A stretch of 27,588 nt of DNA, taken from NCBI GenBank assembly GCA_900753715.1, contig CAAEAE010000099.1, forward strand, positions 1-27,588, given 5' to 3'. Under the pieces are notes generated by a model, which saw only the letters and a program-made list of their open reading frames with translations, did not search any database and was not told the origin of the DNA. Positions 23,693 through 27,588 of this stretch are shown here, piece by piece; positions within the stretch are counted from its first letter, which is position 1, and every line of letters starts with the position of its first letter. The position numbers and the translations under genes are program-made. Source of the stretch: an uncultured Roseburia sp. Lineage in GTDB: Bacteria; Bacillota_A; Clostridia; Lachnospirales; Lachnospiraceae.

Positions 23693-24793
23693 CTATTCCT
23701 CCTTAATTTCCTTGGATATGCTTTGAATTTTTCTAAGCGGTATATCCATACCTTCATTGATTTCCCTGTGTGTTGCTCCATATTTTAATAAGAATCGTAT
23801 AAACTGGTCTTCATTTTCAATATTATGATATTGATGAAAGTATATCTCTTTTAGTACATCACAACTATTCAATACAGCCTTTCTTTTTATTATAGCTTCT
23901 TTGATTGCATTATTTATAGTTGTTTTTACATCTGAATGGCTAAATCCTTTAAGAGCCAACTCTAACTGTTCCATTCTTTTCGCATTATCTACTATGCTAT
24001 TATGATAGTTCGACAAATACAATTCCAACAATCTACCCACCTCTTCTGTCTGTGGCTTTTCCAATGTAATCACTTTAGAAAACCGCCTCCATATAGCAGG
24101 ATCTAATAACTCATGATGATTTGTAGCTGCAATTAAAATACTATCACTACTTAACTCGTCAATATTTTGAATAAGACTATTAACTACACGTTTTAACTCA
24201 CCTAATTCATTCTTATCATCTCTTAATTTAGCAATAACATCAAATTCATCCAGAAATAAGATGCATTCTCTCTTTGATACATAATCAAAAATTTTACGTA
24301 TATTTTTAGCAGTACTTCCTAGCAAGGAAGAAATTAATCCATCAAGTCTTGCCGTCACCAAAGGCAATCCTGTTATTGTCGAAATATATTGAGCAACCGT
24401 GGTCTTTCCACATCCAGGCGGTCCATATAATAGCAAAGAATTAGAGACCTCGATACCTGCTTTAAGTAAATTATCCCTATTCTCGTAAAAATCAATAAAT
24501 GCTTGTATTTCATCCTCAACATATTTACTTAAAATAATAGTTTCTTTCTTTATTTGCGGTGTTGTAATTCGAACTATCTCCATTCTACTTTCTGTATCAA
24601 CTGGCTTGGTAGCAAAACTATCCAATGACGTCAATCCTTTTCTTCGATTCTCAACTATCCCTCTAATCTTTTTCGAAAGAGATACTTCACCCTCCTTCTC
24701 TAAATTGTTCGCAAGTACATTTGCATAATTCTGAACTTTTTCCTTATCTCCTTGTAATCCACCTTCAATAATCTTAACTATCTCTGTATACAT
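23693..24793 (-). CDS. AAA+ ATPase, IetA-like, with C-terminal helix-turn-helix-like segment
   Basis: I start at ATG 24793, which has GGAAAGGTG five bases upstream; the frame runs 30 residues further but crosses the promoter. The 366-residue protein has a helical N-terminus (1-85) and an AAA+ module: Walker A GPPGCGKT (124-131), Walker B ILFLDE (178-183), sensor-1 Asn225 (AATNHHE) and arginine-finger candidates in WRRF (235-238). Residues about 330-363 (FLLKYGATHREINEGMDIPL and on) look like a helix-turn-helix. With the adjacent subtilase it fits IetAS, in which the ATPase controls the protease. The HTH-like tail might bind the repeats in its own promoter (inference). Confidence 0.85.
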   Translation of the reverse strand: MYTEIVKIIEGGLQGDKEKVQNYANVLANNLEKEGEVSLSKKIRGIVENRRKGLTSLDSFATKPVDTESRMEIVRITTPQIKKETIILSKYVEDEIQAFIDFYENRDNLLKAGIEVSNSLLLYGPPGCGKTTVAQYISTITGLPLVTARLDGLISSLLGSTAKNIRKIFDYVSKRECILFLDEFDVIAKLRDDKNELGELKRVVNSLIQNIDELSSDSILIAATNHHELLDPAIWRRFSKVITLEKPQTEEVGRLLELYLSNYHNSIVDNAKRMEQLELALKGFSHSDVKTTINNAIKEAIIKRKAVLNSCDVLKEIYFHQYHNIENEDQFIRFLLKYGATHREINEGMDIPLRKIQSISKEIKEE

Positions 24794-24818
24794 GTTTTCA
24801 CCTTTCCTTTTCGCTCTC

Positions 24819-24847
24819 ATTATATCTATTTTTGTTATCAAAGTCAA
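24819..24847 (-). promoter_or_regulatory. Promoter of the ATPase-protease operon
   Basis: On the minus strand TTGACT (24842-24847) and a perfect TATAAT (24819-24824) are 17 bases apart, about 20 bases before the ribosome site of the ATPase gene. A 14-bp repeat fills the spacer. Confidence 0.8.
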
Positions 24848-24883
24848 TGTTATTGTTATTGTACTGTTTATTTTTGTTATCAA
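24828..24883 (-). promoter_or_regulatory. Two identical 14-bp operator-like repeats in the operon promoter
   Basis: TTGATAACAAAAAT (minus strand) occurs at 24828-24841, within the -35/-10 spacer, and again at 24870-24883, upstream of -35. The copies are 42 bases apart, four helical turns, so a protein could bind both on one face. A binding protein is not known; the HTH-like end of the ATPase is a candidate. Confidence 0.6.
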
Positions 24884-24927
24884 TTTTATTATTTTTGTTC
24901 GTATTTCTTTTTATGCAAGGTTGTCAC

Positions 24928-24959
24928 GCAAAAAGGAACCGGCCTTAAACCGGTTCCTT
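24928..24959 (-). terminator. Terminator upstream of the protease operon
   Basis: AAGGAACCGG (24933-24942) pairs with CCGGTTCCTT (24950-24959), with TTTTT on the minus-strand side. It closes the hypothetical gene ending at 24966 and insulates the operon. Confidence 0.82.
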
Positions 24960-24965
24960 GCAAAT

Positions 24966-25208
24966 CTATATTCGTTTTCTCCCAGTAAAAATAGTTCCAA
25001 CGAGCTTCTCATTTACTTGTATAGATAATTTTTCCGTTACATTGATGACTTTGCGATGATTATAAAGAAACTCTCGAAGTTCATCTTCTTCAAAGTTAAT
25101 TGGCAGTCCGCTCATAATGGAATAATTAGATTTTCCTGTTTCTTTGTCATATTCCACATTTGCTTCCTTTATACTTGGCGAATGAATCGAAACATTAACA
25201 TCATGCAA
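24966..25208 (-). CDS. Hypothetical protein
   Basis: An 80-residue frame on the minus strand opens only with TTG and overlaps the preceding frame by eight bases. It reads like coding sequence (EANVEYDKETGKSNYSIMSG, then LREFLYNHRKVINVTEKLSI) but matches nothing I know. It may be the displaced end of the gene at 25201-25678, separated by a frameshift. A terminator follows directly, supporting its place at the end of a transcript. Confidence 0.4.
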   Translation of the reverse strand: MHDVNVSIHSPSIKEANVEYDKETGKSNYSIMSGLPINFEEDELREFLYNHRKVINVTEKLSIQVNEKLVGTIFTGRKRI

Positions 25209-25678
25209 ACATACCTGTATTGACCCCTCCTTTCAAAGCAATTCCTTCGCGTACAGCGACTGTATATATTGTCTTATACTCATTCAAAAACGTTTTATAA
25301 TCGGTACTCATCTTATAGTCTCTGTTTTTTAAGATGAATTGCGACCCAAGAAGCAAATGCTGATCATTAACAGACAGGTATTTCATGAATTCCTTGTCAT
25401 CTTCAAAGTCATCAGACCTATTCTTTATTTCAAAAGCTTTTCTATTTAACAAAAATCTTTCAATACCATACAAAAACATTCCATCCATATGAAAGTGAAA
25501 CCCATCTGTACTCCTTTGTCCTATCGACTCCGTGCAATCCGATAAATTCAGCAAATTTATTTTTAATACACCATTCTTATCATCATTTTCTACTAAAATA
25601 GGAGCAATCTTCTCTCTAATCTTTTAAATGATATCCCTTTGTATTGTTTTACAGATTTCCTCTTCTTACATATTAGCC
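25201..25678 (-). pseudogene. Hypothetical gene, probably frameshifted at its 5' end
   Basis: The frame ending at 25201 is open from about 25621 (KIREKIAPILVENDDKNGVL) but has no ATG or ribosome site before residue 24. The core reads TDGFHFHMDGMFLYGIERFL and the FMKYLSVNDQHLLLGSQFIL region. In another frame a start-like MRLICKKRKSVKQYKGISFK lies at 25678-25590. Joining the two near the GAGAGAAGA run would give one protein of about 160 residues, extended to about 240 if the next frame belongs too. I do not recognise a family. Confidence 0.35.
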
Positions 25679-26113
25679 TCATAGTTTGCTTGTGACTCTC
25701 TTGCTAATCTGACATATCTTTCTTTTTTGCTTTTTCTTAACCATTTTTTCAAGTCTATCATACATCAGATTAACCTCAACTTCTATCTGTACATCCGACT
25801 TATTTTCCGTATAAATCATTCTAAAAAGATTACTAAATATTTTCTTCGTCGTTTTCTCGTTCCCATCGGAGACATACCAAAACGCTTTCATATCATCAAT
25901 ATTTCTTTCCAGTAATTCTGGCAAATAAAATTCATGAGAGATAAACAAAATGAGAAAGATATAAAAATCTGATACTACATATTCAATAATCATTGATTTA
26001 ACAGATTCATTTTCTAGAAACAACTCATATCTATCTATTATCCGTTTTGGATAATTCCTTGCTTTGACACCGAAAGACTTTGATTTCAAGAAGAACACCC
26101 TCGACATCAGCAA
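25679..26113 (-). CDS. Doubtful hypothetical protein overlapping the integrase remnant
   Basis: A 144-residue AT-rich frame on the minus strand. Its first 25-30 codons are antisense to integrase-like coding sequence (26043-26113), so a start there is unlikely; an internal ATG around 25990 (MIIEYVVSDFYIFLILFISH) would leave about 104 residues. The remainder contains NIDDMKAFWYVSDGNEKTTK and a basic end. No family recognised and no clear ribosome site. Confidence 0.25.
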   Translation of the reverse strand: MLMSRVFFLKSKSFGVKARNYPKRIIDRYELFLENESVKSMIIEYVVSDFYIFLILFISHEFYLPELLERNIDDMKAFWYVSDGNEKTTKKIFSNLFRMIYTENKSDVQIEVEVNLMYDRLEKMVKKKQKRKICQISKRVTSKL

Positions 26114-26675
26114 AACTCTTCAGCGGATTAAATAGCAGGATGCAGTTACATCATCCAAAACAACGAAGAGCATCCGGAACATTATCATACCGGACTTTGT
26201 AATGAACAAAGTCAAAGACTATATTTCAAAGCTTTATGATTTGAAATATACGGACAGAGTCTTCCCCTTCACAAAATCTTATATCAATAATACGATGGAA
26301 AGGGCTTGCAAGAAAAGCGGAGTGAAAAGGACTTGTATCCACGACATCCGCCACTCCCACGCCAGCTATCTTATTAACTTAGGCTGTACACCACTGCTCA
26401 TATCAGAACGATTAGGACACGAAAAGGTACAGACTACCTTAAGCACCTACTCCCACCTGTATTCCAACAAGCATCAGGAAGTAGTGGATATGATGCAAAA
26501 CCAGCACCTGAAAGATATGGTACCATCCGATGTAACTGCCCCAGCAGACTCATCAAAAAAACCCAAAACACAGGACACAAGGTTCAAAGTCGTAAGTCCA
26601 AAGGATAAAATGAGCCCACAGCAAGTCCACGAAGATGACTTAAGCCCATGCGTCGGCTTCAACCGACGCACGTAA
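26043..26675 (+). pseudogene. Tyrosine recombinase (integrase) remnant
   Basis: The C-terminal catalytic domain is clear: HDIRHSHASYLINLGCTPLL (HxxR box), then ISERLGHEKVQTTLSTYSHL with the nucleophile Tyr. Upstream in the same frame, homology continues before the ATG at 26202: FLALTPKDFDFKKNTLDISK, TLQRIK, TAG at 26133, then QDAVTSSKTTKSIRNIIIPD. A further stop, TAA 26052, falls where a GELLAL motif is expected. The N-terminal arm-binding and core-binding domains are missing. It is a Tn916/phage-type integrase of Firmicutes elements, now dead. It ends 70 bases from the 3' end of tuf, as an integrase next to its att site would. Confidence 0.85.
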
Positions 26676-26710
26676 AAAGGCTCAACCCCTTGTAAACAAA
26701 GGGCTGAGCC
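26674..26710 (-). terminator. Terminator of tuf
   Basis: On the minus strand GGCTCAGCCC (26701-26710) pairs with GGGGTTGAGCC (26679-26689) around a loop of about 11 bases and is followed by TTTTT. A separate perfect hairpin, TGCGTCGG-CTTCAA-CCGACGCA, lies just left of it at the end of the integrase remnant. Confidence 0.8.
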
Positions 26711-26742
26711 AATTAAGTCAATTAATACTCAAAAAGTATTTA

Positions 26743-26767
26743 ATTACTCGATAATAGAAGCAACACG
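26743..26767 (-). other. tuf 3' end, candidate attachment site (right)
   Basis: On the minus strand this reads CGTGTTGCTTCTATTATCGA and then GTAAT, the last codons of the intact tuf gene, repeated imperfectly at 20229-20253 in the same orientation. Confidence 0.6.
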
Positions 26768-27588
26768 TCCTGAACCTACTGTTCTACCACCTTCACGGAT
26801 AGCGAATGTAAGACCCTGCTCCATAGCGATTGGGTGAATCAGTTCGATTGTCATTTCTACGTTATCTCCAGGCATGCACATTTCTGTACCAGCTGGTAAC
26901 TCGATAACACCTGTTACGTCTGTTGTTCTGAAGTAGAACTGTGGACGATAGTTATTGAAGAAAGGTGTATGACGACCACCCTCGTCTTTTGTTAAAACGT
27001 AAACCTGAGCTGTGAATTTTGTATGGCATGTTACTGTACCTGGTTTTGCAAGAACCTGTCCTCTTTCGATTTCAGTTCTCTGGATACCACGAAGTAATGC
27101 ACCGATGTTATCACCAGCCTGAGCCTCGTCTAATAATTTACGGAACATTTCGATTCCTGTTACAACAGTCTTCTTAACTTCCTCTTTGATACCAACGATT
27201 TCAACTTCCTCATTTACATGAAGAACTCCACGCTCTACTCTACCAGTAGCAACAGTACCACGTCCTGTGATTGTGAAGATATCCTCGATTGGCATTAAGA
27301 ATGGCTGATCTGTAGCACGCTGTGGATCTGGGATGAACTCATCAACTGTGTCCATTAACTCCATGATCTTGTCGCCCCACTCGCCGTTTGGATCTTCAAG
27401 AGCTTTTAATGCAGAACCTTTGATGATTGGGCAATCATGGAAATCATACTCCTCTAACTGCTCTGTTACTTCCATCTCTACTAACTCGATTAACTCTTCG
27501 TCATCTACCATATCGCATTTGTTTAAGAAAACAACGATGTAAGGTACACCTACCTGACGGGATAATAAGATGTGCTCTTTTGTCTGAG
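26744..27588 (-). CDS. tuf: Elongation factor Tu, C-terminal part (cut by window edge)
   Basis: The frame enters from the right edge with [20 protein letters not shown] and [11 protein letters not shown] (NKCD is the G4 guanine-binding motif) and runs through the GTPase end, domain 2 ([19 protein letters not shown]) and domain 3 ([20 protein letters not shown]) to [10 protein letters not shown] and stop at 26744. EF-Tu brings aminoacyl-tRNA to the ribosome. About 280 of the usual ~397 residues are present; the start lies outside. The ATG at 27511 is internal. The last nine codons may have been supplied by an integrated element. Confidence 0.97.
   Translation of the reverse strand, partial: QTKEHILLSRQVGVPYIVVFLNKCDMVDDEELIELVEMEVTEQLEEYDFHDCPIIKGSALKALEDPNGEWGDKIMELMDTVDEFIPDPQRATDQPFLMPIEDIFTITGRGTVATGRVERGVLHVNEEVEIVGIKEEVKKTVVTGIEMFRKLLDEAQAGDNIGALLRGIQRTEIERGQVLAKPGTVTCHTKFTAQVYVLTKDEGGRHTPFFNNYRPQFYFRTTDVTGVIELPAGTEMCMPGDNVEMTIELIHPIAMEQGLTFAIREGGRTVGSGRVASIIE

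Noticed and set aside
26651..26670. Perfect 8-bp hairpin at the end of the integrase as a recombination site
   Set aside because: It lies in the coding end and next to the tuf terminator and has no second copy at the left island end, so nothing supports a role in recombination.

Overview
The window looks like a chromosomal segment of a low-GC anaerobic Firmicute, most likely a Lachnospiraceae (Clostridia). The pointers are a reverse rubrerythrin under a PerR-type regulator, a radical-SAM anaerobic ribonucleotide reductase activase, a large (~262 nt) Gram-positive-type SRP RNA, DUF6483, DUF6061 and DUF6128-like proteins, and strong AGGAGG ribosome sites. The assignment rests on gene content only.

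Layout. 1-2100: a gene tail, a GNAT acetyltransferase with a poor C-terminus, an XRE regulator fused to a domain typical of conjugative-element polyvalent proteins, and a small membrane protein. 2350-3075: an XRE regulator with a membrane anchor. 3120-4362: a gene graveyard with fragments of a GyrI-like protein, a type III (ToxIN/CptIN-like) toxin behind an apparently preserved antitoxin RNA, an HxlR regulator, a flavin reductase and a YbaK-type deacylase. 4382-7464 (minus strand): the SRP RNA with its own promoter, a PsiE-like membrane protein, tadA, and a PAS-GGDEF-EAL phosphodiesterase. 7535-9582: nrdG-like activase coupled to a GNAT, and a convergent DUF6128-like gene that appears C-terminally cut. 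9638-10786: perR and reverse rubrerythrin, each with a promoter and a PerR-box palindrome. 11037-11558: an AbrB-type antitoxin with an internally deleted PIN toxin. 11606-14873 (minus): a MATE transporter with a GNAT, and a second, broken MATE gene. 14925-19977 (minus): an ABC-class ATPase, an O-antigen-ligase-like gene with a one-base frameshift in an A6 tract, a secreted Ig-like protein, and a DUF6483 protein.

20229-26767 is interpreted as an integrated island. A 25-bp relic of the 3' end of tuf, with its own terminator, lies at 20163-20253, and the intact tuf 3' end (gene running off the window) lies at 26743. A decayed tyrosine integrase sits next to tuf. Between them lies a minus-strand operon of an AAA+ ATPase, a subtilisin-like protease and a small membrane/zinc-ribbon protein. 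The first two match the IetAS architecture, known as a plasmid toxin-antitoxin pair and as an anti-phage system. The third gene and an operator-like repeat in the promoter are the least explained parts.

A recurring theme is decay by internal deletion. Both small toxin genes (type III and PIN) have lost their middle while the antitoxin side persists, and the MATE, HxlR/flavin reductase, YbaK and integrase genes show similar lesions. The most interesting items are the type III antitoxin-RNA locus, the tuf-anchored island, and the three-gene protease operon.
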